A DNA stretch of 64,000 nucleotides from CALAGB01 sp963789565 (GCA_963789565.1 CAWBKX010000002.1:682001-746000); one strand, 5' to 3'; numbered from the stretch's first letter, positions 43,413 through 52,465 are shown. Made by a program: numbers and translations. Notes: generated by a model not told the origin, from the sequence alone.

Positions 43413-45206
43413 ATGTCACAAGTATCTGAAGAAATGGATATCCAACTCGACATCGCGGACCAAGACGAGCTCGAACTGGCCACGATGAGGCACTCCGCTG
43501 CTCATGTGATGGCGGAGGCCGTTCTAGGGATGTTCCCGGACGCAAAACTGGCGATCGGACCGGCTATCGAGAACGGGTTCTATTACGACTTCGACCTGCC
43601 GCGATCATTGACGCCTGAAGATCTCGAGGAGATCGAAGGGCGCATGCTCAAGATCAAGCAGGGAGCCTTCCCCTTCAAGCGCGACGAGCTCTCGCGTGAA
43701 GATGCGCTCGCTTATTTCGCGGATCAACCCTACAAAGTGGAGCTCATCAACGATCTGCCCGAAGACTCGGTCATCTCGCGCTACACGCAGGACACGTTCA
43801 CGGATCTCTGCCGGGGCCCACACGTCGACAACTCATCTCAGATCGGGGACTTCAAGCTGTTGAACGTGGCTGGGGCTTATTGGCGCGGCGACGAGAAGCG
43901 CCCAATGCTGCAGCGCATTTACGGCACGTCCTGGCGTTCTCGTGAGGAACTGGACGCCTATCTCGAGCAACAAGAAGAGGCACGCAAGCGTGACCACCGC
44001 AAGCTCGGCCGTGAGCTCGGTCTCTTCGTGTTTGCCGAGGGAGTCGGCCCCGGTGTTCCTCTCTTCACACCAAAGGGCGAGATGCTGCGCCATCTTATGG
44101 AGGAGTACGTCCGGGAAACGGAGACGCGCTTCGGTTACGATCACGTCTGGACGGGTCATCTCGTGCGCGAGGACCTGTATCGCAAATCTGGACATTATGA
44201 TAACTACGCGGACGTGATGTTCCCGCCCATGGTCGACGGCGACATGGTGTATCGCCTCAAGCCCATGAACTGCCCTTCGCACATGACGCTCTACAACGAA
44301 ATGGGCATCCACTCCTATCGTGACTTGCCGATGCGCTTCGCGGAGATCGCCACACTCTACCGTTACGAGATCAGTGGCGCACTGTCGGGTCTGACGCGCG
44401 TGCGGGCGCTCACGCAGGACGACTGTCACGTCTTCTGTACGGAAGCGCAAATCCAGGAGGAATTCAGTCGCTGCCTCGGGCTGATCCGAGAAGTGCTGAC
44501 GATGTACGGAATGACGGACTACCGCGTGCAGCTGTCACTGCCGGGCACGGAAGGCAAATACGTTCGCGACGACGAAAAGTGGTCCAAGGCGGTGTCGGCG
44601 CTCCGCGGAGCGTTAGACGCTGAGTGCGTAGCGTACGACGCCGTGGAGGGAGAAGCGGCCTTCTACGGCCCGAAGGCCGACTTCATGGCCAGAGACGCGC
44701 TCGGGCGCGAATGGCAGCTCTCGACGATCCAGGTCGACTTCATCCAACCGGCTCGTTTGGGATGCGAGTACATCGGCGAAGACGGTCAGCCGCACACGCC
44801 AGTGGTGATTCACAGAGCCGTGACGGGATCGACGGAGCGCTTCCTGGGTGTCCTCATCGAGCACTTCGCGGGCGTTTTCCCCGTCTGGCTCGCGCCGGTG
44901 CAGGCTGTGATCATTCCGATCGCCGACCGCCACAACGACTATGCCGAGCAAGTGCGCAAGACGCTCGAGGACGCAGGTATTCGCGTTGAGGTCGACGTGG
45001 CCAGCGATCGCATGCAGGCCAAGATCCGCCGGTCGCAGATGCAGCATGTCCCGTACATGCTGGTCGTTGGGGATAAAGAGTCCGAGAATCACGCGGTCGC
45101 GGTGCGCCTGCGCAGCAACGAGAATCTCGGCGCTGTGCCGTTGGACGATTTCGTCTCGATGGTGTCTCAGATCAGCAAGAGCAAGTCGATGGATCTGCAG
45201 GTTTAG
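43413..45206 (+). CDS. thrS: Threonyl-tRNA synthetase (without TGS domain)
   Basis: A 597-residue class II synthetase. The editing domain starts directly, with HSAAH (about 27-31) and the zinc/editing CRGPH near 132. The catalytic core (about 195-500) contains RLKPMNCPSHM, FAEIATLYRYEISGALSGLTRVR and DDCHVFC, with the active-site zinc Cys and His. The anticodon domain is the last 100 residues. The N-terminal TGS domain (about 60 residues) of E. coli ThrS is absent. GGAG lies 7 nt before the ATG. Expression is controlled by the T-box leader. Confidence 0.97.
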   Translation: MSQVSEEMDIQLDIADQDELELATMRHSAAHVMAEAVLGMFPDAKLAIGPAIENGFYYDFDLPRSLTPEDLEEIEGRMLKIKQGAFPFKRDELSREDALAYFADQPYKVELINDLPEDSVISRYTQDTFTDLCRGPHVDNSSQIGDFKLLNVAGAYWRGDEKRPMLQRIYGTSWRSREELDAYLEQQEEARKRDHRKLGRELGLFVFAEGVGPGVPLFTPKGEMLRHLMEEYVRETETRFGYDHVWTGHLVREDLYRKSGHYDNYADVMFPPMVDGDMVYRLKPMNCPSHMTLYNEMGIHSYRDLPMRFAEIATLYRYEISGALSGLTRVRALTQDDCHVFCTEAQIQEEFSRCLGLIREVLTMYGMTDYRVQLSLPGTEGKYVRDDEKWSKAVSALRGALDAECVAYDAVEGEAAFYGPKADFMARDALGREWQLSTIQVDFIQPARLGCEYIGEDGQPHTPVVIHRAVTGSTERFLGVLIEHFAGVFPVWLAPVQAVIIPIADRHNDYAEQVRKTLEDAGIRVEVDVASDRMQAKIRRSQMQHVPYMLVVGDKESENHAVAVRLRSNENLGAVPLDDFVSMVSQISKSKSMDLQV

Positions 45207-45235
45207 CGGCAGCCGAAGAGGGCCCCCATCACCTG

Positions 45236-45263
45236 CCCTTCTCCCGTCCGAACGGGAGAAGGG
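45236..45263. repeat. Palindromic repeat, first unit (possible bidirectional terminator)
   Basis: CCCTTCTCCCGT and ACGGGAGAAGGG form a perfect 12-bp stem with a CCGA loop, in the convergent gap after thrS. Confidence 0.7.
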
Positions 45264-45301
45264 GGACCATAGGGAACAGTTCCACCTTCACCAAATCGTC
45301 T

Positions 45302-45340
45302 CCCCTCTCCTGCTTGCGGGAGAGGGGTCGGGGGCGAGGG
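45302..45340. repeat. Palindromic repeat, second unit
   Basis: CCCCTCTCC-TGCTTGCG-GGAGAGGGG is followed by TCGGGGGCGAGGG. This CTCTCC...GGAGAGGGGTCGGGGG form is a widespread dispersed intergenic repeat in GC-rich bacteria (general knowledge). It lies 38 nt after the first palindrome. Confidence 0.65.
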
Positions 45341-45368
45341 CCGTTCTGCAATAAAGGCTTTCGCCCGC

Positions 45369-46346
45369 CTACACCCACACCTCGTTCAGCACTCGAAGCC
45401 AGTTGTCGCGGCAGATCTTGGCGATGGACTCGTGGTCGTATCCGCGACGATCGAGCTCCTCGACGATGGCCCAATCGTGCGCGGCGTCCTTGAGGGATTC
45501 TGGGACGCCCGCTCCGTCGTAGTCGGATCCCAACGCGACGTGGTCGATGCCGACCAGGTTGACGATGTGGTCGATGTGATCGACCAGTACGCTCAACGCC
45601 ACGTCTGAGCCCTTGCGCGCGCCTTCCACTAGAAAGCCGACGGCATAGTTGATACCCATCAAGCCGCCCTTTTCAGCAAGGGCCTTGATCTGCCGGTCGG
45701 TCAGGTTGCGCTCGTGATCGCAAATGGCACGCGCGTTGGAGTGGCTGGCGACAAACGGCTTCGCACTGGCATCGATGACGTCCCAGAAGCCCGGCTCGTT
45801 GAGATGCGAGACGTCGATCAGGATGCCCATTTCATTGCAGTGGCGTATCAGTTCTCGACCGAGGCCGGTCAATCCCTTTCCGTGGTTCTCCGGACCTACT
45901 CCCTCGGCAAAGATGGTGGGGCGACTCCAGACGAGCCCGAGCGAGCGCAACCCCATCTCGTATGAGAGACGCAGCACCACGAACTCCGGGTCGATTGCCT
46001 CTGCTCCCTCATAGTGCAAAATCGCGCCAAACACGCCCTCGTTCAAGCAGCGCACGAGCTGATCGTGCGATGTGATCATCTCCATCTGGCCGTCCGACGC
46101 CTCGACGGTGCGCTTCAGCAGATCCACGGCGCGCAACGTCTGGATCAGGGCGTGGGTCGGAAGAAACTCGTTGCGGATGAAGACGGCGCTGATCATGGCG
46201 CCGATGTTGCCCTTGCGAGCGCGTGGCAGGTCGACGTGTCCCTCGGAGGTCTCCTCGAGGAAGCTTCGACCAGTGTTGGTCAGCGAGAGCAGGTAGTCGG
46301 TGTGTCCGTCAATAATCGGAATCGATCGCAATGAATCTGCGGACAT
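45369..46346 (-). CDS. M19 family dipeptidase
   Basis: A 325-residue M19 metallodipeptidase. IIDGHTDYL, LHYEGAEA (bridging Glu), DVSHLNE, ASHSNARA and LGSDYDG give the five metal ligands in order. It differs clearly from the other M19 protein in the window (shorter, different insertions), so the two are not a recent duplication. There is no signal peptide. GGAAGGGA precedes the ATG. It is convergent with thrS. Confidence 0.93.
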   Translation of the reverse strand: MSADSLRSIPIIDGHTDYLLSLTNTGRSFLEETSEGHVDLPRARKGNIGAMISAVFIRNEFLPTHALIQTLRAVDLLKRTVEASDGQMEMITSHDQLVRCLNEGVFGAILHYEGAEAIDPEFVVLRLSYEMGLRSLGLVWSRPTIFAEGVGPENHGKGLTGLGRELIRHCNEMGILIDVSHLNEPGFWDVIDASAKPFVASHSNARAICDHERNLTDRQIKALAEKGGLMGINYAVGFLVEGARKGSDVALSVLVDHIDHIVNLVGIDHVALGSDYDGAGVPESLKDAAHDWAIVEELDRRGYDHESIAKICRDNWLRVLNEVWV

Positions 46347-46440
46347 GTATCATCCCTTCCGTCAGCATCTAGACGTTGTGGGACGATCATCGACGTTGCC
46401 GCGCGTTTGGACAAGGGGCACGCTCAGCAGCGTCGCGCCT

Positions 46441-47253
46441 TTACTTGGGTTTTCGCGCAGTCAGATGCAGTCCAGAAGCCAGCGCAGGGCCTGAGTAAAG
46501 CCGGTCCTCAAGGTATTGCAGACGCCAGGTGAAGAGGAACACGCCGCGCGTAATGGCATCGACCGCGACCTGTGGGAGGACGCCATTCGTGCCGGATGCA
46601 CGCTCTCGCTGCCAGTAGTCCACGATGTCGTGTACCTGCCCTGTGGGGTGAAAGCCAAAGTGGACCGACTCGACGGTGAAGCCCGCCTCCCAGACGGTCC
46701 GGATCACCACTTCGGAGGTGAAGCTGTTGACGTGACCGACGTGATCGCGCTTCCAGCGATGGATCGGGAGACGCTCGGAATGGCGCAGCGCATGATAGAT
46801 GCTGCCCGGCTGCGCTTCCAACGGCACGAAGAAATGAAGAATACCGCCGCCGTCGAGCGTCCGGTACGCCTCCTGTATCAGACCGACGTAGTCCGGCACG
46901 TGCTCCATCAGATCGAAGAAAAGGACCGCTGAGAACGTGTCATCCTGGTACGGAAGACGGGCCGCGTCCAGGGCGACGTAGTCTGCCGAAGGATCCATCT
47001 CCTGCGCTTCGTGCAGCGCGACCAAACTCAGATCGCCACCGTGGATCGCGAGGTCCTGTCGTGCGCGGCTCATGGCGCGCAGATAGCGGCCCGCCCCACA
47101 ACCCAACAAAAGAATTCGACCATACGTATCACCTAGCGCTTCGAGCGCATCGCGTAGCCGCAGACCGGCGAGACTTCGGTCGCCCGCGTCGACTTCGTCT
47201 CGCCCCTGGATCTTAGTGGGGTCCTCGATGTCGTAGTTGCCGAATTGCTTCAT
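46441..47253 (-). CDS. SAM-dependent class I methyltransferase
   Basis: A 270-residue Rossmann-fold methyltransferase. Motif I ILLLGCGAGRYLR (about 47-59), an acidic residue in IHGGDLS, YVALDAARLPYQDDTF and the LMEHVPDYV segment are typical of the Methyltransf_11 group. The acceptor is unknown. Its ATG overlaps the stop of the HAD-hydrolase gene (ATGA), so the two are coupled. Confidence 0.85.
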   Translation of the reverse strand: MKQFGNYDIEDPTKIQGRDEVDAGDRSLAGLRLRDALEALGDTYGRILLLGCGAGRYLRAMSRARQDLAIHGGDLSLVALHEAQEMDPSADYVALDAARLPYQDDTFSAVLFFDLMEHVPDYVGLIQEAYRTLDGGGILHFFVPLEAQPGSIYHALRHSERLPIHRWKRDHVGHVNSFTSEVVIRTVWEAGFTVESVHFGFHPTGQVHDIVDYWQRERASGTNGVLPQVAVDAITRGVFLFTWRLQYLEDRLYSGPALASGLHLTARKPK

Positions 47254-48104
47254 GAGTGGGACCGATAGTACTCAACCAACGGCGCAAGATCTGGCAGCAG
47301 CACGTCAGGCTGGATGTCGGAGGACTTCACTTCGTCCATGGTCGACACGCCGGTGAGCACCATGATGGTGATGAAATTCGCCCGCTTTCCGGCCAGGATG
47401 TCCGTATCGAGGCGATCGCCCAGCATGACGGTGTGTGCCGGCTCGGATCCCAGCAGAGCCGCGCCTTGCAGCAACATGCCGGTCGACGGCTTGCCAACGA
47501 CGTCAGGTTCAACGCTCGTGGCTGCGACGAGTGCCGCCAGAATCGCACCGGCTCCCGGAATAAGTCCTTCTTCAGTCGGAAATGTCGTGTCGGCATTGGT
47601 GGCAACGAACGCGGCGCCACGTCGAATCGCAAGAGTCGCTATGCGCAATTTTTCGTAGGTCACGGCGAAATCGGCACCGCAAACCACCACCTGAGCGTCC
47701 TTGCCAGCCTGGACAAAATAGCCATCTCCGTATATCGCCGCCTCGAGGGCCGTCATGCCGAGGACATAGACGGTCGTCCCATGCGGATAGCGATCCTTTA
47801 GCCACGCCGCTGTTGCCTGTCCGGATGTCTGAATCCGGTCGGACGTCACCTCAACACCCATGGCGGCGAGTTTCTGCACGTATTGCTCGGGAAGTCGCGT
47901 TGAATTGTTCGTTGCTAACACGTATGGAAATCCTCGTTGGTTCAACACGTCCAGGAAGTCGTTCACGTGTGGCAGGACCGTATCGCCGCGATACAGCACC
48001 CCGTCCATGTCGATGGCGAAGGCCCGCACTCGTTCGAGCACGGACGCAAGCTCAGAATCGGTAGCGAGCGTAGCGTTCAACGTTCTCCCTTGTCTTTGCG
48101 TCAT
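47250..48104 (-). CDS. HAD-IIA family phosphatase (NagD-like)
   Basis: About 284 residues. FAIDMDGVLYRGD is HAD motif I, LATNNST motif II, VVGKPS with Lys motif III and MLGDRLDTDI motif IV. The C2a cap lies between II and III, as in NagD and p-nitrophenyl phosphatases. The substrate is probably a small phosphorylated metabolite. The start was set at ATG 48104, but AAGGGAG lies 4 nt before an in-frame TTG at 48080, which may be the true start. A longer frame upstream crosses the divergent promoter region and was rejected. Confidence 0.88.
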   Translation of the reverse strand: MTQRQGRTLNATLATDSELASVLERVRAFAIDMDGVLYRGDTVLPHVNDFLDVLNQRGFPYVLATNNSTRLPEQYVQKLAAMGVEVTSDRIQTSGQATAAWLKDRYPHGTTVYVLGMTALEAAIYGDGYFVQAGKDAQVVVCGADFAVTYEKLRIATLAIRRGAAFVATNADTTFPTEEGLIPGAGAILAALVAATSVEPDVVGKPSTGMLLQGAALLGSEPAHTVMLGDRLDTDILAGKRANFITIMVLTGVSTMDEVKSSDIQPDVLLPDLAPLVEYYRSHS

Positions 48105-48250
48105 CCTGGTTGCCGCGGTCAGACGAAAACTGCGACGTTGGCGAGGATACCATAGCCCGGCGTCGGCCTGGGACTGAGCGGAGAGCGCCGAAACCCGTGC
48201 TATACTGCCCCAGCGAATTACACAGTTGAATGCGATTGGGAGGGGAAATC

Positions 48251-49465
48251 TTGTCTCAGGCAAACGGCAAACTGGACGCTGAAGCGGCACAGCGTATCCT
48301 CGATCAGATCAAAGAAGACGAGGTCGTCGACTTTCTTCGGCAGCTCGTCCGCATTCCATCCGTCAACCCACCGGGCGACGTGCGCGAGGCGATGAAGGTG
48401 TGCGCCGACAAACTGACCGCCGAGGGTTTCGACGTGAGCTTCATCACCGAAGAGGATTCCAAGCCCAACATGGTGGCCGAGTTCAAACGTGGAGACGGCC
48501 CAACGCTCCTCTTCAACGCGCACTTGGACGTCGTACCGACCGGTCAGGAGTCAGCCTGGTCCCACCCGCCATTCTCTGCCGACCTCGCCGACGGCAAGGT
48601 CTACGGCCGTGGAGCGGGCGACGACAAGGCCAGTGTGACCGCACAGGTCATGGGAGCCATTGCGGTCGCCCGATCAGGCGTACCAATCAATGGACGGCTG
48701 ATCGTCAACGAGGTGGCCGACGAAGAGATCGGCGGCGCTCTCGGTGCTCAGCTCATCGCCAAATCGGAGACGATCAAACCGGATTTTGTGATCGTCGGCG
48801 AGCAGACGTTCAACCGCATCTGCATTGGCGAAAAGGGCGGCGCCGGAACCCGTGTGACTGTGCATGGCCGAGCCGCACACGGCGCGCTCCCCTGGGAGGG
48901 TGTCAACGCCATCGAGGGCATGGCCAAAGTCATCACGGCGCTGCAGACCGAGCTTTGGCCCATTCTGGAGCAGCGCACTCATCCGTACTTCCATCACTCC
49001 TCGGCGACCATCAGCATCATTGAGGGTGGAGTGAAGACAAACGTCGTCCCGGACCAATGCACGATCTTCGTTGATCGACGCATCATCCCCGGTGAAAAGC
49101 CGGAGGATGTCGTCAGCGAGATTCGCGAGGTCGCTGAGCGCGCGGTGAAGGACACGCCGGGAATGCGCGTTGAGGTCGACTTCGCCCACTTCGGTGGGCG
49201 CGAGGCAATCCTCAATGAGCCGGACAGCGAAATCGTGCAAGGCATGCTCCGAGCCAACGAGCTTCTCGGCTTCGACACCACGCTTGCGGGATTCAGCATG
49301 GGCACCGATGGCAGGCATTTCGCCGAGCGGGGCGTGCCGACCATCATCTACGGGCCTGGCGACCCGGCGCTGGCGCACCAACCGGACGAGTGGGTCGGTG
49401 TCGACGAAGTGATGGATGCCGCCAAGGCTTATGCATTGGCGGCGCTCTCGTTCCTCGGAAGCTAA
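48251..49465 (+). CDS. M20 family peptidase (ArgE/DapE/ACY1-like)
   Basis: A 404-residue M20 metallohydrolase with intact metal site: HLDVVP (His91, Asp93), GRGAGDDK (Asp), NEVADEEIGG (Glu pair near 158) and a late His in ALAHQPDE. The dimerisation lid spans about 195-305. It could be acetylornithine or succinyl-diaminopimelate deacylase or an aminoacylase, and the family alone does not decide. The start is TTG, placed by GGGAGGGG 6 nt upstream. An ATG seven codons earlier has no such site. TATACT with a TGC extension lies 45 nt upstream. Confidence 0.9.
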   Translation: MSQANGKLDAEAAQRILDQIKEDEVVDFLRQLVRIPSVNPPGDVREAMKVCADKLTAEGFDVSFITEEDSKPNMVAEFKRGDGPTLLFNAHLDVVPTGQESAWSHPPFSADLADGKVYGRGAGDDKASVTAQVMGAIAVARSGVPINGRLIVNEVADEEIGGALGAQLIAKSETIKPDFVIVGEQTFNRICIGEKGGAGTRVTVHGRAAHGALPWEGVNAIEGMAKVITALQTELWPILEQRTHPYFHHSSATISIIEGGVKTNVVPDQCTIFVDRRIIPGEKPEDVVSEIREVAERAVKDTPGMRVEVDFAHFGGREAILNEPDSEIVQGMLRANELLGFDTTLAGFSMGTDGRHFAERGVPTIIYGPGDPALAHQPDEWVGVDEVMDAAKAYALAALSFLGS

Positions 49466-49477
49466 CACGACGCAGCA

Positions 49478-49515
49478 TGGCCGCCGGTACCCAGAGGACG
49501 GCGGCCAGCCCTGTT
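49478..49515. terminator. Hairpin between convergent M20 and DUF4349 genes
   Basis: TGGCCGCCG (49478-49486) and CGGCGGCCA (49499-49507) pair perfectly around 12 nt. GCCCTGTTCTT follows on the plus strand. It may serve both genes. Confidence 0.55.
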
Positions 49516-49516
49516 C

Positions 49517-50461
49517 TTAGGCGCCCGTTTCGATCGCGGAAGCAACCTCACGTCTTCGTTGTCGACGAACCAGCGCCACCAACCCAGCGATTATTGCCAT
49601 AGGCCAGAACCACCACAGGAAGACACCCACCTTGACCAGCGCGGTGAGCACGCCACCGGTGAAGTCCAGCGATGAATTCCAGGCATCCCGCACAGCCTTG
49701 CCAAGATCGAATCCGTTGGTGCTCTTCGGCTCGGCGGGCGCACCGACCGGGCTCAATGTGAGCGTGATGCGTGAGTAGTTGGATTTCTTGTCGAGATAGT
49801 TGATGCGTCCGGTCGTCTGCTCGATCTGGCCCTCGACCTTCGAGAGCTCCTCCTCGACCGTCAAGATGTCCTGAAGATCGGTCGCCTTGTCCATCAACAC
49901 GGACAATCGCGACTGTGTCGCCTTCAAGTTCGTCAGCTGCGACTGAAGATCGACGTATTCGTCGGTGACGTCCTGGCTGCTGACCGATTCACTGACGACT
50001 TTTTGCACGCCCGACAGTGAGCGCAGATTCGTCACGACCTGATCGAACTGGTCAGACGGGACATCCAACGTCATGGTCGCGGACTGATTGTCACCGGCAT
50101 ACGACGTGGAGGACGCAAACACGACTCCGCCCACGCCATCGACCACCGAGCGAACGTTGGCGAGAATCGACTCCACGTCAGTCACCTGAAGTGACAGATC
50201 GGCGGTGCGGATGATTTTGCGGTCCCAGTTGCTGGTGGTGTCCGACGGCGAGCCCGAACTGGAGGCCGACGTCGCGGCGGCTATCGATTGCCCTCCAGAG
50301 GCAGTCGACGTCTGACCAACGAAAGATTGTGGCGCCGCAGCGCCGTCTGAATTCGATGTCTGCGCGCTCTTTGTGACGCCTCCGCCACAGGAGGCGAGCA
50401 GCCCAACCAGCGCCAACGACATCACCAACATTGTGACCAACCGGGTTCTTGGCCCCATCAT
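49517..50461 (-). CDS. DUF4349 domain lipoprotein
   Basis: A 314-residue predicted lipoprotein. The signal peptide ends in the lipobox LLASC with Cys25. A Ser/Gly/Ala-rich spacer follows (about 26-75), then the DUF4349 domain (about 80-270) starting IIRTADLSLQV, with a coiled coil near 170-225. A C-terminal membrane helix (about 275-300) and a basic tail close it. Having both a lipid anchor and a C-terminal helix is usual for the family, whose role is unknown. ATG at 50461 with GGAGG 5 nt upstream was chosen over an upstream TTG. Confidence 0.88.
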   Translation of the reverse strand: MMGPRTRLVTMLVMSLALVGLLASCGGGVTKSAQTSNSDGAAAPQSFVGQTSTASGGQSIAAATSASSSGSPSDTTSNWDRKIIRTADLSLQVTDVESILANVRSVVDGVGGVVFASSTSYAGDNQSATMTLDVPSDQFDQVVTNLRSLSGVQKVVSESVSSQDVTDEYVDLQSQLTNLKATQSRLSVLMDKATDLQDILTVEEELSKVEGQIEQTTGRINYLDKKSNYSRITLTLSPVGAPAEPKSTNGFDLGKAVRDAWNSSLDFTGGVLTALVKVGVFLWWFWPMAIIAGLVALVRRQRRREVASAIETGA

Positions 50462-50744
50462 GACCGCCTCCAACTCGCGTCAATCTCGAAATGTCGCGCG
50501 ATCTCCAATGTTCTTTCTGTCCAGATGACGACGAACATGTTGAGTTTGTTCCACGCAGCAACGCATCGAATTCGGTCGGCAGGAGTCGATGGTCCAGAGG
50601 CAGGGCGTGTGCTAGGGTAGCCGGAGGCCGATAAAACGACGGGCGACGTCTCATGCTTGATGTGGCACGTAAAAACTGGCCGTCACGGTCTACGAAAGAC
50701 GTTGAGCGACAGCCTGTCCTCGCGGATCCGTCACGGCCAGTCGG

Positions 50745-52061
50745 ATGTATTCACGGAAGAAGACGCACGTATTGACCGACCAACCGGACACGAAAATCGA
50801 AGATCTGGTGCAGCTGTCGGAGCCGGCTTCGCTGGATCCGGCACCGACGCCGGACATCGACGAATTCGTCGACGAGAGAGGCGAAGGCAAACTTTCGGCG
50901 CTGAAAGCCACACTTCCCATCAGCTTTGCTCACTTCGCTCACGACTTGTATGGCTCGTTCACCGCGGTTCTGATCCCGCCGGTGCAGGATAAGCTCGGTG
51001 TGCCGCTGGCGGTGGCCTCGCTCATGGTTCCGGCGCAACAAATGCCCAGCGTGCTGCAGCCTTTCATCGGAGTCATCGCCGATCGCAAGGGCAAGAAGTG
51101 GTTCGTTGTCCTTGCTCCATCGATAGCGGCTATGTCGATATCGTCCATCGGCCTCGCACCTCACTTCGCGCTCGTCCTACTGCTCTTGTTCACAGCCGGG
51201 CTCGCATCAGCATCCTTTCATACACCCGCGGTCGCGCTTGCGGGCGAGCGAGGCGGATCGAAGACCGGCCTGTCGATGGCCTTCTTCCTGGCCGGGGGCG
51301 AACTGGCGCGAACGGTCGGACCGCTATTCATCACCGCTGCCATATCCTGGTTCACGCTCGAAGGATCGTGGGTGGTGATGGTCTTCGGGCTCATCGCGTC
51401 GGTCATCCTCGTCTTTACGTTGGACACCACTGAAAGCGATTCACGCCAGCGGGATAAGAAACGTGTTGCGGTAATTCCGTTGCTCAAATCCAAGCTGCGT
51501 TGGATCGCGGCGCTGCTCAGTTTCGTCGCGCTTTTTGGGCTTGGGGTCGTGCCATTTTCGATCTTTCTGGTGAAGATGCTCGAGTCAAAGGGTTACAGCA
51601 GTTGGTACGCGGGGCTGTCGCTGTCGGCGTTGTTCGGAGCGGGCGTGATCGGTGGATTCGTCGGAGGAATGCTGTCGGATCGCTTCGGCCGGCGTGTCGT
51701 CATGGTGCTGGTAACGCTCGGTGGCGTGCCGTTGCTCTATTTGTACCTGTTAGAAGACAACCACCGCTGGGCGGCCATACCGCTTCTGATCGCCGCTGGC
51801 ATTCTCATGCGCTCGGCACGGCCCATTCAACTGGCCGTGATGCAAGACATGCTGCCAGAGGCTCGAGGTCCATCCTCCGGCGTGCTGCTGGCCTTTCAAT
51901 TCGTGTCGCAGAGTGCCACGGCGTTCGGATTTGGTGCGCTGGCGGATGCAATCGGCATCGAGAAAGCCTTCTGGATCGTGCCAGCCTTCGCGCTGCTGGC
52001 GATTCCGATCGCTGCGTTTCTCCCAGGATCCGACAGGGAGACTGACGCGCAGGCTGCCTGA
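50745..52061 (+). CDS. MFS transporter, fosmidomycin-resistance (Fsr)-like
   Basis: A 438-residue major facilitator with about 12 helices and an acidic N-terminal tail of 50 residues. SFAHFAHDLYGSF at helix 1, ADRKGKKW between helices 2 and 3 and SDRFGRRVVM between helices 8 and 9 are the MFS loop motifs. The first helix resembles the Fsr family. Fosmidomycin blocks the MEP pathway that this cell uses, but natural substrates of Fsr-like pumps are not known. The start is uncertain: ATG at 50745 lacks a good ribosome binding site and a TTG at 50772 is possible. Confidence 0.82.
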   Translation: MYSRKKTHVLTDQPDTKIEDLVQLSEPASLDPAPTPDIDEFVDERGEGKLSALKATLPISFAHFAHDLYGSFTAVLIPPVQDKLGVPLAVASLMVPAQQMPSVLQPFIGVIADRKGKKWFVVLAPSIAAMSISSIGLAPHFALVLLLLFTAGLASASFHTPAVALAGERGGSKTGLSMAFFLAGGELARTVGPLFITAAISWFTLEGSWVVMVFGLIASVILVFTLDTTESDSRQRDKKRVAVIPLLKSKLRWIAALLSFVALFGLGVVPFSIFLVKMLESKGYSSWYAGLSLSALFGAGVIGGFVGGMLSDRFGRRVVMVLVTLGGVPLLYLYLLEDNHRWAAIPLLIAAGILMRSARPIQLAVMQDMLPEARGPSSGVLLAFQFVSQSATAFGFGALADAIGIEKAFWIVPAFALLAIPIAAFLPGSDRETDAQAA

Positions 52062-52214
52062 GGATAAGCGCCAACCAACGCCGACACGATACGCTGTGGT
52101 CAGGGGTCAGACGTCGACATTGACGATGCGACTAGGGGCGAGCGCGGTCTACGAGGGGTGTCCTGCCATTGACCATCGGTCGAGCGAGACCCAAGGTGAT
52201 CGAAGGATGGGCAG

Positions 52215-52340
52215 CTATTTGCGGCCGAAGAGCTCGCTGAGGTGTGCGGCGATGTCGAAGACCAGAATGAAGAGAATTGGAATTCCCACCAGCACCAGCG
52301 GGATGATGATCAGTTTGATGATCTGTTCCAGCACATTCAT
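52215..52340 (-). CDS. Small membrane protein, 41 residues
   Basis: An open frame of 41 codons with GGAAGG 9-10 nt before its ATG. The product starts MNVLEQIIKLIIIPLV, has one long hydrophobic helix (about 7-30) and ends in AHLSELFGRK, a short amphipathic, partly charged tail. I recognise no family. It lies alone in the 411-nt gap between the MFS gene and clpB, on the clpB strand but after the clpB terminator, with its own possible promoter. Candidate roles (small membrane regulator, toxin-like peptide) are speculative. Confidence 0.6.
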   Translation of the reverse strand: MNVLEQIIKLIIIPLVLVGIPILFILVFDIAAHLSELFGRK

Positions 52341-52373
52341 CGATGGTTACCTTCCGGCCTTCCCTCAGCCTCG

Positions 52374-52403
52374 TTCTTACTCCCTAATCCAAGTATATGA
52401 CAA
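52374..52403 (-). promoter_or_regulatory. Possible promoter of the 41-residue membrane protein gene
   Basis: TTGTCA (52403-52398) and TAAGAA (52379-52374) are 18 nt apart on the minus strand, about 35 nt ahead of the ATG. Confidence 0.4.
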
Positions 52404-52437
52404 CGTGCGGATGAAGATCGTCGCCTGTTGACAGAGA

Positions 52438-52465
52438 AATGGCCCGGACGATTGCCCGGGCCATT
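52438..52465 (-). terminator. Terminator after clpB
   Basis: AATGGCCCGG (52438-52447) and CCGGGCCATT (52456-52465) form a perfect 10-bp stem with an 8-nt loop. On the minus strand TTTCTCTGT runs from its end. Confidence 0.7.
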
